Shown here: positions 1-10,690 of the stretch, one piece after another
Layout of the letters: each line of letters opens with the position of its first letter
How positions within the stretch are numbered: position 1 is the first letter of the stretch
From: Citrobacter youngae
GTDB lineage: Bacteria; Pseudomonadota; Gammaproteobacteria; Enterobacterales; Enterobacteriaceae
Assembly: GCF_003818115.1 (NCBI RefSeq)
Contig: NZ_RPOI01000008.1
Coordinates: 124,001-188,000 of the forward strand
Direction of reading: 5' to 3'
Length of the DNA stretch: 64,000 bases
Notes under the pieces: model-generated
The model's input: only the letters and a program-made list of their open reading frames with translations
Told to the model about the DNA's origin: nothing
Databases searched by the model: none
Translations under genes and position numbers: made by a program

Positions 1-50
1 GAAACCGTTATGATGGGCGTGTTACGACATTTATTGAAACGGGAGCCGCC

Positions 51-929
51 TTGAGCGACACGAATTACGCAGTGATTTATGACCTGCACAGCCATACTAC
101 TGCTTCTGATGGGCGATTAACGCCAGAAGCCTTAGTACACCGTGCGGTAGAGATGCGAGTCGGTACACTGGCGATCACAGATCATGACACCACGGCGGGC
201 ATTGCGGCGGCAAGAGAAGAAATTTCACGTTCAGGTTTAGCGTTAAATTTGATCTCTGGCGTTGAGATATCAACGGTCTGGGAAAACCATGAGATCCATA
301 TAGTGGGTCTGAACATTGATATCGCGCATCCAGTGATGTGCGACTTTCTGGCGCAACAGACGGAACGTCGTCAGCAGCGTGCGCGCCTGATTGCTGAACG
401 GCTCGACAAAGCGCACATTCCCGGCGCATGGGAAGGGGCTCTACGACTGGCTGATGGCGGGGCGGTTACGCGGGGGCATTTTGCGCGTTTCCTGGTGGAA
501 TGTGGCAAAGCCACAACCATGGCGGATGTCTTTAAAAAATATCTTGCTCGTGGGAAAACCGGTTACGTTCCGCCACAGTGGTGTACAATAGAACAAGCTA
601 TTGATGTCATTCATCATTCTGGCGGTAAGGCAGTTCTGGCTCATCCAGGTCGGTACGATCTTAGCGCTAAGTGGCTGAAAAGACTGGTTGCGCATTTTGC
701 TGAGCACCGCGGTGACGCGATGGAGGTGGCACAGTGCCAGCAGTCTCCCAATGAACGCACCCATCTGGCGACGCTTGCGCGTCAGCATCAACTGTGGGCA
801 TCGCAAGGGTCTGATTTTCATCTACCCTGCCCATGGATTGAACTGGGGCGTAAACTCTGGTTGCCCGCAGGCGTGGAAGGCGTCTGGCAACTTTGGGAGC
901 AGCCCGAGACCACAGAGAGGAAAGTATGA
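51..929 (+). CDS. rnm: RNase AM / PHP-domain 3',5'-nucleotide phosphatase (TrpH/YciV)
   Basis: PHP-superfamily metal-dependent hydrolase. The E. coli protein trims 5' ends of rRNA precursors and also hydrolyses 3',5'-nucleoside bisphosphates. The N-terminus carries the PHP metal motif (His13, His15, Asp20), followed by TDHD at residues 43-46, LAHPGRY in the middle and GSDFH near the C-terminus, all in family order. Its 292 residues match the usual length of about 293. The start is TTG, chosen because the protein then begins MSDTNYAVIYDLHSH as in relatives; a GGGAG lies just upstream. The stop overlaps the yciO start (ATGA), so the two are probably cotranscribed. In E. coli the gene lies divergent from trp. 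Confidence 0.93.
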   Translation: MSDTNYAVIYDLHSHTTASDGRLTPEALVHRAVEMRVGTLAITDHDTTAGIAAAREEISRSGLALNLISGVEISTVWENHEIHIVGLNIDIAHPVMCDFLAQQTERRQQRARLIAERLDKAHIPGAWEGALRLADGGAVTRGHFARFLVECGKATTMADVFKKYLARGKTGYVPPQWCTIEQAIDVIHHSGGKAVLAHPGRYDLSAKWLKRLVAHFAEHRGDAMEVAQCQQSPNERTHLATLARQHQLWASQGSDFHLPCPWIELGRKLWLPAGVEGVWQLWEQPETTERKV

Positions 930-1546
930 GCCAGTTTTTTTATATTCATCCCGAAAACCCGCAGCAGCGACTGATCAACCAGGCCGTTGATATCGTGCGG
1001 AAAGGTGGGGTGATTGTCTATCCAACCGATTCCGGCTATGCGTTGGGGTGTAAAATTGAAGATAAAGGTGCAATGGAGCGCATTTGCCGCATCCGTCACC
1101 TGCCGGACGGGCACAACTTTACGCTGATGTGCCGTGACCTGTCCGAATTGTCGACCTATTCGTTTGTCGACAACGTGGCCTTCCGATTAATTAAAAACAA
1201 CACGCCGGGCAATTACACCTTCATCCTGAAGGGGACGAAAGAGGTTCCGCGCCGCTTGTTGCAGGAAAAACGTAAGACTATCGGCCTTCGTGTACCCTCG
1301 AACCCAATTGCACTGGCGCTGCTTGAAGCGCTGGGCGAGCCGATGCTCTCCACATCACTGATGCTGCCGGGCAGTGATTTTACTGAGTCAGATCCGGAAG
1401 AAATTAAAGACCGTCTGGAGAAACAGGTGGATTTGATTATCCATGGTGGATATCTTGGCCAACAGCCGACCACGGTCATCGATTTAACCGACGATTCCCC
1501 GGTGGTATTGCGCGAAGGTGTTGGTGACGTTAAACCTTTCTTATAA
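926..1546 (+). CDS. yciO: YciO, Sua5/YrdC/TsaC-family protein
   Basis: Member of the YrdC/Sua5 fold that includes the threonylcarbamoyl-AMP synthases of tRNA t6A formation; YciO is a paralogue whose own role is not well settled. At 206 residues it is a single YrdC domain with the N-terminal YPTDSGYALGC segment and a basic central groove (KRKTIGLRVPS). The start at 926 is chosen over an in-frame codon 33 bases upstream because it sits behind AGAGGAAAGT and makes a 4-base ATGA overlap with rnm. The gene ends 100 bases before rluB. In E. coli yciQ lies between yciO and rluB; it is absent here. Confidence 0.92.
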   Translation: MSQFFYIHPENPQQRLINQAVDIVRKGGVIVYPTDSGYALGCKIEDKGAMERICRIRHLPDGHNFTLMCRDLSELSTYSFVDNVAFRLIKNNTPGNYTFILKGTKEVPRRLLQEKRKTIGLRVPSNPIALALLEALGEPMLSTSLMLPGSDFTESDPEEIKDRLEKQVDLIIHGGYLGQQPTTVIDLTDDSPVVLREGVGDVKPFL

Positions 1547-1646
1547 GGGCGCGAACCGCTATACTACGCGGCCTTAAAATGGCGCTGACTGGCGCCGTTG
1601 ATTCTCCTGTTCGACGCCTGTGAAGGCGACACCTAAAGGAAGCTCT

Positions 1647-2522
1647 ATGAGCGAAAAGTTACAAAAAGTGCTGGCGCGTGCTGGCCACGGTTCTCGCCGT
1701 GAAATTGAATCCATAATTGCCGCGGGTCGCGTGAGCGTTGATGGCAAAATTGCCACGCTCGGCGATCGCGTTGAAGTGACGCCGGGTCTGAAAATCCGTA
1801 TCGACGGTCATCTGATTTCGGTGAAAGAATCTGCAGAACAAATCTGCCGCGTTCTGGCTTATTACAAGCCAGAAGGCGAACTGTGTACCCGTAACGACCC
1901 GGAAGGTCGTCCGACCGTATTTGATCGCCTGCCAAAACTGCGCGACGCGCGCTGGATTGCCGTAGGTCGTCTGGACGTGAACACCTGTGGTCTGCTGCTG
2001 TTTACTACTGATGGTGAACTGGCGAACCGTCTGATGCACCCGAGCCGTGAAGTTGAACGCGAGTACGCGGTGCGAGTATTCGGTCAGGTTGACGATGCTA
2101 AACTGCGTGATCTGAGCCGTGGCGTACAGTTGGAAGATGGTCCGGCTGCGTTTAAAACGATCAAGTTCAGCGGTGGTGAAGGGATTAACCAGTGGTATAA
2201 CGTCACGCTGACTGAAGGCCGCAACCGCGAGGTTCGTCGCCTGTGGGAAGCTGTAGGTGTGCAGGTAAGCCGTCTGATCCGTGTCCGTTACGGTGATATC
2301 CCGCTGCCGAAAGGCTTGCCGCGTGGTGGCTGGACAGAGCTTGATCTTGCTCAGACCAACTATCTGCGTGAACTGGTGGAGCTGAAGCCGGAAACGACCT
2401 CTAAAGTGGCCGTCGAGAAAGATCGTCGTCGCATGAAGGCGAATCAGATCCGTCGTGCGGTGAAACGTCACTCTCAGGTCGGCAGCAGCCGTCGCCCGGG
2501 CGGACGCAGCAACAACGGTTAA
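1647..2522 (+). CDS. rluB: 23S rRNA pseudouridine 2605 synthase RluB
   Basis: Isomerises uridine 2605 of 23S rRNA to pseudouridine during 50S assembly. The 291-residue protein has an N-terminal S4 RNA-binding domain (about 1-60), then the RsuA/RluB catalytic domain with [11 protein letters not shown] carrying the catalytic aspartate at residue 110, and a very basic C-terminal tail. The start at 1647 follows an AAAGGA Shine-Dalgarno; an upstream in-frame codon at 1620 lacks one. The gene is followed by a REP pair and the convergent btuR. Confidence 0.95.
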   Translation: MSEKLQKVLARAGHGSRREIESIIAAGRVSVDGKIATLGDRVEVTPGLKIRIDGHLISVKESAEQICRVLAYYKPEGELCTRNDPEGRPTVFDRLPKLRDARWIAVGRLDVNTCGLLLFTTDGELANRLMHPSREVEREYAVRVFGQVDDAKLRDLSRGVQLEDGPAAFKTIKFSGGEGINQWYNVTLTEGRNREVRRLWEAVGVQVSRLIRVRYGDIPLPKGLPRGGWTELDLAQTNYLRELVELKPETTSKVAVEKDRRRMKANQIRRAVKRHSQVGSSRRPGGRSNNG

Positions 2523-2528
2523 TCATTA

Positions 2529-2600
2529 CCAGGCCTGATAAGCAAAGCGCCATCAGGCGTTAGCGTGGAGCCGGATGCGGCGCAAGCGCCTTATCCGGCC
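2529..2600. repeat. REP (PU) pair, BIME-like
   Basis: Two imperfect inverted units lie between the convergent rluB and btuR genes: 2529-2558 and 2570-2599. The second has the classical REP form, GCCGGATG and CTTATCCGGC around a GCGCAAGCG core. Such elements stabilise 3' ends and bind gyrase in enterics. Confidence 0.85.
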
Positions 2601-2605
2601 TGCTG

Positions 2606-3196
2606 TTAGTAATCAATCCCCATTTGGGCTTTAATGCCCGCCTCAAAAGCATGCTTGACCGGACGCAACTCGCTGACCGTGTCGGCTAACTCCAGAATAT
2701 CGCGATGGCATCCTCGACCAGTAATAATGACCGTCTGCTGGGCTGGGCGCGCGTTTAAGGCGTTGATCACCTCTTCAAGCGGTAGGTAGTCGTAGGCCAC
2801 CATATACGTCAGTTCATCCAGCACAACCATATCCAGCTCAGGATCGGTCAACATTCGCTTGCCGTGTTCCCACACGGCCATACAGGCTGCGGTGTCAGAC
2901 TCGCGGTTCTGCGTTTCCCAGGTAAACCCGGTCGCCATCACCTGAAATTCTACACCATGAGGTTCGAGCAGGTTTCTTTCGCCGTTTGGCCATGTACCTT
3001 TAATGAACTGCACTACACCGACTTTTTTGCCGTGGCCCACTGCGCGAGTCGCTGTACCGAACGCTGCTGTAGTTTTACCTTTACCATTACCGGTAAAAAC
3101 GATGATAATTCCGCGCTCGTCCCTGGCGGCCGCAACACGCGCGTCAACCCGGTCTTTTACGCGCTGCTGGCGCTGCTGATAGCGTTCTTCACTCAT
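2606..3196 (-). CDS. btuR: Corrinoid adenosyltransferase BtuR/CobA
   Basis: Transfers the adenosyl group of ATP to cob(I)alamin-type corrinoids to give adenosylcobalamin, in cobalamin salvage and synthesis. At 196 residues it has the P-loop GNGKGKTT at 36-43 and the rest of the CobA fold, including VVLDELTY. The start ATG overlaps the yciK stop by 4 bases (ATGA), so yciK and btuR form a translationally coupled pair on the minus strand. The basic N-terminal helix (RYQQRQQRVKDRVDARVAA) is typical. Confidence 0.95.
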   Translation of the reverse strand: MSEERYQQRQQRVKDRVDARVAAARDERGIIIVFTGNGKGKTTAAFGTATRAVGHGKKVGVVQFIKGTWPNGERNLLEPHGVEFQVMATGFTWETQNRESDTAACMAVWEHGKRMLTDPELDMVVLDELTYMVAYDYLPLEEVINALNARPAQQTVIITGRGCHRDILELADTVSELRPVKHAFEAGIKAQMGIDY

Positions 3197-3954
3197 TGGG
3201 CAATTCCTGGTTTACGGCCCGGCTGGGCATCAAAAGTCATACCGGTTTTACGGCGGCTGTCATCGCCCATCAGCCACAGGTAGAGCGGCATAATATCGGC
3301 GGGAGTTTTCAATTTTTGCGGATCTTCCGTTGGGAATGCGCTGGCTCGCATGCCAGTTCTCGTGCCACCAGGATTGATACAGTTTACGCGCAGATGACGG
3401 TTTTGATACTCATCAGCCAGAACCTGCATCATCCCTTCGGTCGCAAATTTTGAGGTGGCATATGCTCCCCAATTGGCGCGTCCCTGGCGACCGACACTGG
3501 AAGAGGTAAAGACCAGCGATCCGGCATCGGATTTGAGTAACAACGGCAGCAATGCCTGAGTCAGCATAAAAGTGGCATTTACATTTACCTGCATCACATC
3601 CTGCCAGACCTGCGGGTTTTGTTCACTCATTGGACAAATATCGCCGAGTAATCCGGCGTTATGCAGTACGCCATCCAGACGCGGGAAATGTGCAGCAATG
3701 CGCTGCGCAAGCTGGTGACATTCTTCAGAGGTACAGGTCAGTAGATCCAGCGTAAACCACTGTGGTTGTGTTCCGTTTTCATCGGCGATAGTGCGGGCAA
3801 CCTGACGCAGTTTTTCTTCGTTACGCCCAAGCAGGATAACGGTCGCGCCATAGCGTGCATAGGTCTGCGCGGCTTCGCGTCCGATACCATCGCTGGCACC
3901 GGTGATAAGAATAATGCGGCCCTGTAGAAGGTCTTGTTTAGGTTGGTAATGCAC
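3193..3954 (-). CDS. yciK: YciK, short-chain dehydrogenase/reductase
   Basis: Classical SDR oxidoreductase of unknown physiological substrate. Visible motifs are the cofactor loop TGASDGIG at residues 18-25, NAG at 99-101, a serine-rich active-site strand around 150-153, and YATSK with Tyr165 and Lys169. The GTG start at 3954 is chosen because GAGGAG lies 5 bases upstream and the product then begins M-HYQPKQDL at 253 residues, the family length. A longer frame to 4059 has no such signal. It is coupled to btuR, but the family gives no direct evidence of a cobalamin role. Confidence 0.92.
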   Translation of the reverse strand: MHYQPKQDLLQGRIILITGASDGIGREAAQTYARYGATVILLGRNEEKLRQVARTIADENGTQPQWFTLDLLTCTSEECHQLAQRIAAHFPRLDGVLHNAGLLGDICPMSEQNPQVWQDVMQVNVNATFMLTQALLPLLLKSDAGSLVFTSSSVGRQGRANWGAYATSKFATEGMMQVLADEYQNRHLRVNCINPGGTRTGMRASAFPTEDPQKLKTPADIMPLYLWLMGDDSRRKTGMTFDAQPGRKPGIAQ

Positions 3955-4175
3955 GGCTACTCCTCGGCGACGTCCTGGATATCTCGTTCGCGATAACTTT
4001 TGGGCTTTATGCCTTAAACCCTGTACTTTTTCAATCAGCCAAAGGCAATAACACCGCAAAATGAACGCTTTGTCATGCTTTTTACTGATTCAGCACTGGA
4101 TGTATGAAGCAAGACGAGGTGACACGCCTGTTGTACACTGAGCGGAAGTCGCGTTGTTTAACCAAGGTGGGTCTC

Positions 4176-5222
4176 GTGGAATTGTTGTCTGAATATGGGC
4201 TGTTTTTGGCAAAAATTGTCACTGTCGTGGTGGCTATTGCAGTGGTGGTGATGCTGATCGTAAACGCGACACAACGCAAACGTCAGCGTGGGGAATTGCG
4301 GGTTATTAACCTCAGCGATCAATATAAAGAGATGAAGGAAGACCTTTCGCTGGCCCTGTTAGACGGGCATCAGCAAAAGCTCTGGCACAAGGCACAGAAA
4401 AAGAAACAAAAGCTGGAGGCGAAAGCGGCTAAGGCAAAAGCGAAACTGGGTGACAGTACGTCATCAGATAAACCTCGTGTATGGGTGCTTGATTTTAAAG
4501 GCAGTATGGATGCCCATGAGATCAGCGCATTACGCGAAGAGGTGACGGCGGTGCTGGCGGTTGTTAAACCTCAGGATCAGGTGGTGGTTCGTCTGGAAAG
4601 CCCGGGCGGTGTGGTACATGGTTATGGCCTGGCTGCGTCCCAGTTACAACGCCTGCGCGATAAGCAGATCCCGCTGACCGTTACGGTAGATAAAGTCGCT
4701 GCGAGCGGCGGATATATGATGGCCTGTGTGGCGGATAAAATTGTCTCTGCGCCGTTTGCTATCGTCGGCTCAATTGGCGTGGTGGCGCAGATCCCAAACT
4801 TTAACCGCTTCCTGAAAGGGAAAGATATTGATATCGAACTGCACACCGCCGGACAGTATAAGCGTACGTTGACCTTACTCGGTGAAAACACGGAAGAAGG
4901 GCGGCAGAAATTCCGCGAAGATCTGAACGAAACGCATCATCTGTTTAAAGATTTTGTGCAGCGCATGCGTCCGACTCTGGACATTGAGCAGGTTGCCACC
5001 GGTGAACACTGGTTTGGTCAACAGGCGCTGGCAAATGGGCTGGTGGATGAGATCAATACCAGCGATGAAGTGATCCTCGGGCTAATGGACGGTCGTGAAG
5101 TGTTGAACGTTCGCTATCTGCAGCGTAAAAAGCTGATGGATCGTTTTACCGGTAGTGCGGCGGAGAGCGCTGACCGTTTGCTGATGCGCTGGTGGCAGCG
5201 GGGGCAGAAGCCACTGATGTAA
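4176..5222 (+). CDS. sohB: SohB, inner-membrane S49 family peptidase
   Basis: Membrane-anchored serine peptidase related to SppA; in E. coli extra copies suppress degP (htrA) mutants. The 348-residue product has an N-terminal transmembrane segment (about 8-30), a long basic, coiled-coil-prone linker rich in Lys/Ala (about 65-105), then an S49 domain with ASGGYMM carrying the nucleophile serine. GTG at 4176 is chosen because it lies behind AAGGTGGG and gives the family N-terminus, ELLSEYGLFLAK. It is divergent from yciK-btuR across about 220 bases. Confidence 0.93.
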   Translation: MELLSEYGLFLAKIVTVVVAIAVVVMLIVNATQRKRQRGELRVINLSDQYKEMKEDLSLALLDGHQQKLWHKAQKKKQKLEAKAAKAKAKLGDSTSSDKPRVWVLDFKGSMDAHEISALREEVTAVLAVVKPQDQVVVRLESPGGVVHGYGLAASQLQRLRDKQIPLTVTVDKVAASGGYMMACVADKIVSAPFAIVGSIGVVAQIPNFNRFLKGKDIDIELHTAGQYKRTLTLLGENTEEGRQKFREDLNETHHLFKDFVQRMRPTLDIEQVATGEHWFGQQALANGLVDEINTSDEVILGLMDGREVLNVRYLQRKKLMDRFTGSAAESADRLLMRWWQRGQKPLM

Positions 5223-5230
5223 AATTGTCA

Positions 5231-5318
5231 TTGCCGGATAGCGATGCTCACATATCTCCTATCCGGCCTACAAATATGCATCAATATCGGCTGGATAAGG
5301 CGATGCCGCCATCCGGCA
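5231..5318. repeat. REP (PU) pair between sohB and yciN
   Basis: Two inverted REP-like units between convergent genes: 5231-5269 (TTGCCGGATAGC with TATCCGGCC) and 5290-5318 (GCTGGATAAGGCG with GCCATCCGGCA). Confidence 0.8.
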
Positions 5319-5332
5319 AATGATTACTCGTG

Positions 5333-5584
5333 TTAATCGATCAAGTGATACTTTTCAGAAAGTACGTGCGCCAGGTGTTTAAACATATTAAACACCGCCG
5401 TACTTTTGGGCGTTGGTAGCCCTTGCTCGTCTAAAAAGTAATCTCCGCTGAAAACCAGCACGCCGTTTCGCTGCGTAACGCCGGTGGCGACAATCCCCGC
5501 CAGCGTGTCCTCATGCTCACGAATGATTTTGTTGGCTTCAATCAGCAGTGTTTCGCGATCGATGGGTTGAGTGTCTTTATGCAT
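5333..5584 (-). CDS. yciN: YciN, DUF2498 family protein
   Basis: Small conserved enterobacterial protein of 83 residues with no assigned function. It has no signal peptide or membrane segment; the sequence is acidic and polar with a helical N-terminal half ([18 protein letters not shown]). The start is supported by GGAGT upstream on the minus strand. It lies convergent with sohB and divergent from topA, as in E. coli. Confidence 0.92.
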   Translation of the reverse strand: MHKDTQPIDRETLLIEANKIIREHEDTLAGIVATGVTQRNGVLVFSGDYFLDEQGLPTPKSTAVFNMFKHLAHVLSEKYHLID

Positions 5585-5982
5585 GATTTACTCCTTAAAC
5601 AAGGACATTAGTCTACGCTGAGCCCGCCTTATGGGCAAATATTCCCTGACATAAATGAAGGTTTTACGACAGTGTTACAACTGGCGAGATTTGTTTTTGC
5701 ATGCTAATAAAGTTGCGTAACGCATTTTATCAGGTACAGTGTGACGCTTTCGTCAATCTGGCAACAGATTTGCTTGACATTCGACCAATACTTCGTCGTG
5801 CTAGAGCGTTTGTGAGAAAAAAAGCCTGTTAACTCAGTTACATGAGAGTTACATTACAAGCGCGAATCAGTTTAAAGGGTTGATATCCGCCGACGCAGAG
5901 ACCATATCGATGTCTCGTCGCCAGTGGAAGGTGAATCAACGTGCGACGCATTCTGGAAGAATCAAATTAGGTAAAGGTGAAT
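5585..5982. promoter_or_regulatory. yciN-topA intergenic region with topA promoters
   Basis: 398 bases without a gene. Two promoter-like sequences face topA: TTGCGT (5713-5718) with TACAGT (5735-5740), spacing 16, and TTGACA (5774-5779) followed by TGCTAG (5799-5804). E. coli topA is known to use several promoters responsive to supercoiling, heat shock and Fis; assignment of these two is inference from the sequence. Confidence 0.5.
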
Positions 5983-8580
5983 ATGGGTAAAGCTCTTGTC
6001 ATCGTTGAGTCCCCGGCAAAAGCCAAAACGATCAACAAGTATCTGGGTAATGACTACGTGGTGAAATCCAGCGTCGGTCATATCCGTGATTTGCCGACCA
6101 GTGGCTCAGCAACTAAAAAGAGCGCCGACTCAACCTCCACCAAAACGGCTAAAAAGCCCAAAAAGGATGAACGTGGCGCTCTCGTCAACCGTATGGGTGT
6201 TGACCCGTGGCACAACTGGGATGCGCGCTATGAAGTGCTGCCTGGTAAAGAGAAAGTGGTTTCTGAACTGAAGCAACTGGCTGAAAAAGCCGACCACATC
6301 TATCTCGCAACTGACCTTGACCGCGAAGGGGAAGCCATTGCATGGCACCTGCGGGAAGTCATCGGTGGCGACGACACCCGCTACAGCCGCGTGGTGTTTA
6401 ATGAAATTACCAAAAATGCTATTCGCCAGGCGTTTGAAAAACCGGGCGAGTTGAACATCGATCGTGTTAATGCGCAACAGGCGCGCCGCTTTATGGACCG
6501 TGTTGTGGGCTATATGGTGTCGCCACTGCTGTGGAAAAAAATTGCACGCGGTCTGTCTGCCGGTCGCGTACAGTCTGTGGCTGTGCGTCTGGTGGTTGAG
6601 CGTGAACGCGAAATCAAAGCATTTGTTCCAGAAGAGTTCTGGGAAATTGATGCTAACACGACCACGCCGGGCGGCGACGCGTTGCCGCTTGAGGTGACGC
6701 ATCAAAATGATAAACCGTTCCGTCCCGTCAATCGGGAACAAACGCTTGCCGCTGTTAGCCTGTTGGAAAAAGCGCGCTATAGCGTATTGGAACGTGAAGA
6801 TAAACCGACCAGCAGCAAGCCGGGCGCACCGTTCATTACCTCCACGCTACAGCAGGCTGCGAGCACGCGTCTCGGCTTCGGTGTGAAGAAAACCATGATG
6901 ATGGCGCAGCGCTTGTATGAAGCGGGTTACATCACTTACATGCGTACTGACTCAACCAACCTGAGCCAGGATGCAGTAACCATGGTTCGCGATTACATCA
7001 GCGATAATTTTGGTAAAAAATATCTGCCGGAGAGCGCGAACCAGTACGCCAGCAAAGAGAACTCGCAGGAAGCGCACGAAGCTATCCGTCCTTCCGATGT
7101 CGCCGTACAGGCGGAATCGCTGAAAGATATGGAAGCCGATGCGCAAAAACTGTATCAGCTGATCTGGCGCCAGTTTGTTGCCTGTCAGATGACCCCTGCT
7201 AAATATGATTCCACCACGCTCACCGTGGGTGCGGGTGATTTCCGTCTGAAGGCGCGCGGTCGTATTCTGCGCTTCGATGGCTGGACGAAAGTGATGCCGG
7301 CGTTGCGTAAAGGCGATGAAGATCGCATCTTACCGGCGGTGGACAAAGGCGATACGCTGACGCTTATCGAACTGACGCCAGCGCAGCACTTTACTAAACC
7401 GCCTGCGCGCTTCAGTGAAGCTTCGCTGGTTAAAGAGCTTGAAAAGCGTGGCATTGGTCGTCCTTCCACCTATGCGTCGATCATTTCTACGATTCAGGAT
7501 CGCGGTTATGTTCGCGTGGAGAACCGTCGTTTCTACGCAGAAAAAATGGGTGAAATCGTCACCGATCGTCTGGAAGAAAACTTCCGCGAGTTGATGAACT
7601 ACGATTTCACCGCGCAGATGGAAGACAGCCTTGACCAGGTGGCGAACCACGAAGCCGAGTGGAAAGGTGTGCTCGACAACTTCTTCAGCGATTTTACTCA
7701 GCAACTGGATAAAGCCGAGAAAGATCCTGAAGAAGGCGGTATGCGTCCGAACCAGATGGTGCTGACCAGCATTGATTGTCCGACATGTGGGCGCAAGATG
7801 GGTATTCGTACCGCCAGCACCGGCGTTTTCCTTGGTTGCTCCGGCTACGCACTTTCCCCGAAAGAGCGTTGCAAAACCACCATTAACCTGGTGCCGGAAA
7901 ACGAAGTATTGAACGTGCTGGAAGGCGACGATGCGGAAACGAACGCTTTGCGCGCGAAACGTCGCTGCCAGAAGTGTGGTACGGCGATGGACAGCTATCT
8001 CATCGATCCAAAACGTAAGCTGCATGTCTGTGGTAACAACCCGACCTGCGATGGTTACGAAATCGAAGAGGGCGAGTTCCGCATTAAGGGTTATGACGGT
8101 CCTGTCGTTGAGTGCGAGAAATGTGGTTCTGAAATGCACCTGAAAATGGGGCGTTTCGGTAAATACATGGCATGTACTAACGACGAGTGTAAAAACACCC
8201 GTAAGATCCTGCGTAACGGCGAAGTGGCTCCGCCGAAAGAAGATCCTGTTCCGTTGCCGGAATTGCCGTGTGAAAAATCGGACGCGTATTTCGTGTTGCG
8301 TGATGGTGCAGCAGGTATTTTCCTGGCTGCGAACACCTTCCCGAAATCACGTGAAACCCGTGCGCCGTTAGTGGAAGAGTTGTATCGCTTCCGCGATCGT
8401 CTGCCGGAAAAACTGCGCTATCTGGCCGATGCGCCGCAGACGGACCCCGATGGTAATAAGTCGATGGTTCGCTTTAGCCGTAAAACTAAGCAGCAGTATG
8501 TCGCTGCGGAAAAAGACGGTAAAGCAACCGGGTGGTCTGCATTTTTCGTTGATGGCAAATGGGTAGAAGGGAAGAAATAA
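5983..8580 (+). CDS. topA: DNA topoisomerase I (omega protein)
   Basis: Type IA topoisomerase that relaxes negative supercoils. At 865 residues it has the E. coli length. The N-terminal Toprim domain starts [14 protein letters not shown] and has ATDLDREGE with metal-binding acids. The active-site tyrosine is in YMRTDST (Tyr319 by equivalence). The C-terminal part has three zinc-ribbon repeats (CPTCGRK, CQKCGT and CEKCGS with their partner cysteines), then a basic tail. ATG at 5983 is chosen over the GTG two codons upstream because the family begins MGKALVIVE and AAAGGTGA precedes it. Confidence 0.97.
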   Translation: MGKALVIVESPAKAKTINKYLGNDYVVKSSVGHIRDLPTSGSATKKSADSTSTKTAKKPKKDERGALVNRMGVDPWHNWDARYEVLPGKEKVVSELKQLAEKADHIYLATDLDREGEAIAWHLREVIGGDDTRYSRVVFNEITKNAIRQAFEKPGELNIDRVNAQQARRFMDRVVGYMVSPLLWKKIARGLSAGRVQSVAVRLVVEREREIKAFVPEEFWEIDANTTTPGGDALPLEVTHQNDKPFRPVNREQTLAAVSLLEKARYSVLEREDKPTSSKPGAPFITSTLQQAASTRLGFGVKKTMMMAQRLYEAGYITYMRTDSTNLSQDAVTMVRDYISDNFGKKYLPESANQYASKENSQEAHEAIRPSDVAVQAESLKDMEADAQKLYQLIWRQFVACQMTPAKYDSTTLTVGAGDFRLKARGRILRFDGWTKVMPALRKGDEDRILPAVDKGDTLTLIELTPAQHFTKPPARFSEASLVKELEKRGIGRPSTYASIISTIQDRGYVRVENRRFYAEKMGEIVTDRLEENFRELMNYDFTAQMEDSLDQVANHEAEWKGVLDNFFSDFTQQLDKAEKDPEEGGMRPNQMVLTSIDCPTCGRKMGIRTASTGVFLGCSGYALSPKERCKTTINLVPENEVLNVLEGDDAETNALRAKRRCQKCGTAMDSYLIDPKRKLHVCGNNPTCDGYEIEEGEFRIKGYDGPVVECEKCGSEMHLKMGRFGKYMACTNDECKNTRKILRNGEVAPPKEDPVPLPELPCEKSDAYFVLRDGAAGIFLAANTFPKSRETRAPLVEELYRFRDRLPEKLRYLADAPQTDPDGNKSMVRFSRKTKQQYVAAEKDGKATGWSAFFVDGKWVEGKK

Positions 8581-8605
8581 CAGCATTCCGGCTGAATTTC
8601 TCCTC

Positions 8606-8633
8606 AAAGGGTCGCGTAAGCGGCCCTTTTTGT
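8606..8633 (+). terminator. topA rho-independent terminator
   Basis: Stem AAAGGGTCGC / GCGGCCCTTT with loop GTAA, one T-G wobble, followed by TTTTTG. It lies 25 bases after the topA stop. Confidence 0.85.
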
Positions 8634-8764
8634 TTCTGGCGTATTATTTTTTGTCATCCCTATACAGCGTACATATAAATGATATAGTGGTTATAGTTGG
8701 CAGGCTTTTTATTATTAAATCGTATTAGCAGCGCGTGTGAGTCTGCTTTTAAACGATGTTCTGA

Positions 8765-9763
<999 letters not shown>

Positions 9764-10074
9764 TAACGGAAGTTGCCTCGTTGGTATCCTGGTTCTCCAG
9801 CCATACCAGCGGGGCGGTTGAATGTACTCATGATTTTTTATTTGTCTATTATCCCTATATTATTTATGGAAAATATTCTCCAAAGTAGTTTCAAATGAGT
9901 AACCCTGCCAAAATCCCTTTCAAATATTTATAACCGATCAAACAATTAAGTTATTTATAAAGCTGGGTTCGAAAATTATCTGGCTTTTTCAGGATGTTTT
10001 TATTAGGATTCCTCTTATCTGATGATTAATTGTACCGATTGTTTGGTGCCTAAATGATAAGTGATTTCGATAGT
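9764..10074. other. cysB-ymiA intergenic region
   Basis: 311 AT-rich bases. It holds a strong hairpin just after cysB (9782-9808: TGGTAT and ATACCA outer arms, CTGG/CCAG inner stem), likely the cysB transcript end although no T-tract follows. I see no open frame. Promoter elements for ymiA are presumably near 10020-10074 but none is clear-cut. Confidence 0.5.
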
Positions 10075-10215
10075 ATGAGGTTAGCAATGCCTTCTGGAAA
10101 CCAGCCTGCGCGCAGAGATCCCGCGATGAAACGTAAAGCATGGTTCATCGTGTTTCTGGGCTCCGCCGTGTTCTGGATCGTGGTTGCTCTGTTGGTCTGG
10201 AAAGTGTGGGGGTAA
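10075..10215 (+). CDS. ymiA: YmiA small membrane protein
   Basis: 46-residue protein MRLAMPSGNQ... with a basic N-terminal half (RRDPAMKRK) and one transmembrane helix (about 23-45, AWFIVFLGSAVFWIVVALLV) ending KVWG. It matches E. coli YmiA in length, order and position between cysB and acnA. Function is unknown. The stop is 3 bases before the yciX start, so the two are probably cotranscribed. An alternative start is ATG at codon 5. Confidence 0.85.
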   Translation: MRLAMPSGNQPARRDPAMKRKAWFIVFLGSAVFWIVVALLVWKVWG

Positions 10216-10218
10216 TTG

Positions 10219-10389
10219 ATGTCCACACAGGAACAGCAGTCTACCGTTACACCTGCTCATCATAATAATGAGCAAGAGAATGAAACCGTTATAGAAAAAA
10301 AGCAGGATATTCCCGCTTCGTGGGATCTTTCACCTGAGCAACGGGCATTTATTGATCTGTTTATTGAAGATGATAAGCAAGAACAATAA
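10219..10389 (+). CDS. yciX: YciX small protein
   Basis: 56-residue polar acidic protein: a low-complexity Gln/Thr/His/Glu-rich N-terminal half, then a conserved-looking C-terminal block, PASWDLSPEQRAFIDLFIED. It has no membrane segment. It is assigned as YciX from its position directly after ymiA and before acnA and its similar size. No function is known. Cotranscription with ymiA is likely from the 3-base gap. Confidence 0.75.
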   Translation: MSTQEQQSTVTPAHHNNEQENETVIEKKQDIPASWDLSPEQRAFIDLFIEDDKQEQ

Positions 10390-10690
10390 GCAATACGTTT
10401 TTTATAATAATAAGTATTAACATGCTTATTGAATTCAGTATGAATAATCACATCGCAATCGCAGTACGTCATCTAAACAGCGTATTGTCGGTTGCATCGA
10501 TGTATCGGGTCCGTTCATTTACCGCACTTTAATCTTATTCCCCGCCACTTGCATAGCTCGTTACCTTTTTGTCGTTCTCCTCGTTTATCAATTTGAGTTG
10601 TTATCAAAGCGTTACATTTTGTTTGTGTTATCTTTAATACTAACCCTGAGGAAAATCAGGGGATCCAACCCTGTCATTTAAGGAGGAGCT
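10390..10690 (+). promoter_or_regulatory. acnA upstream region and promoter
   Basis: 301 bases without a gene. A good promoter is visible: TTACAT at 10612-10617 and TAATAC at 10635-10640, spacing 17, giving a leader of about 45 bases before an AGGAGGAGCT ribosome site. E. coli acnA is controlled by sigma S, CRP, FNR, ArcA and SoxRS; I did not identify those individual sites here. Confidence 0.6.

Noticed and set aside
1560-1565. TATACT as a -10 for rluB
   Set aside because: No acceptable -35 at 16-18 bases; kept out of the feature list.
1659-2471. Long antisense frames over rluB, topA and others
   Set aside because: These are shadows of strongly supported genes with GC-biased codon use.
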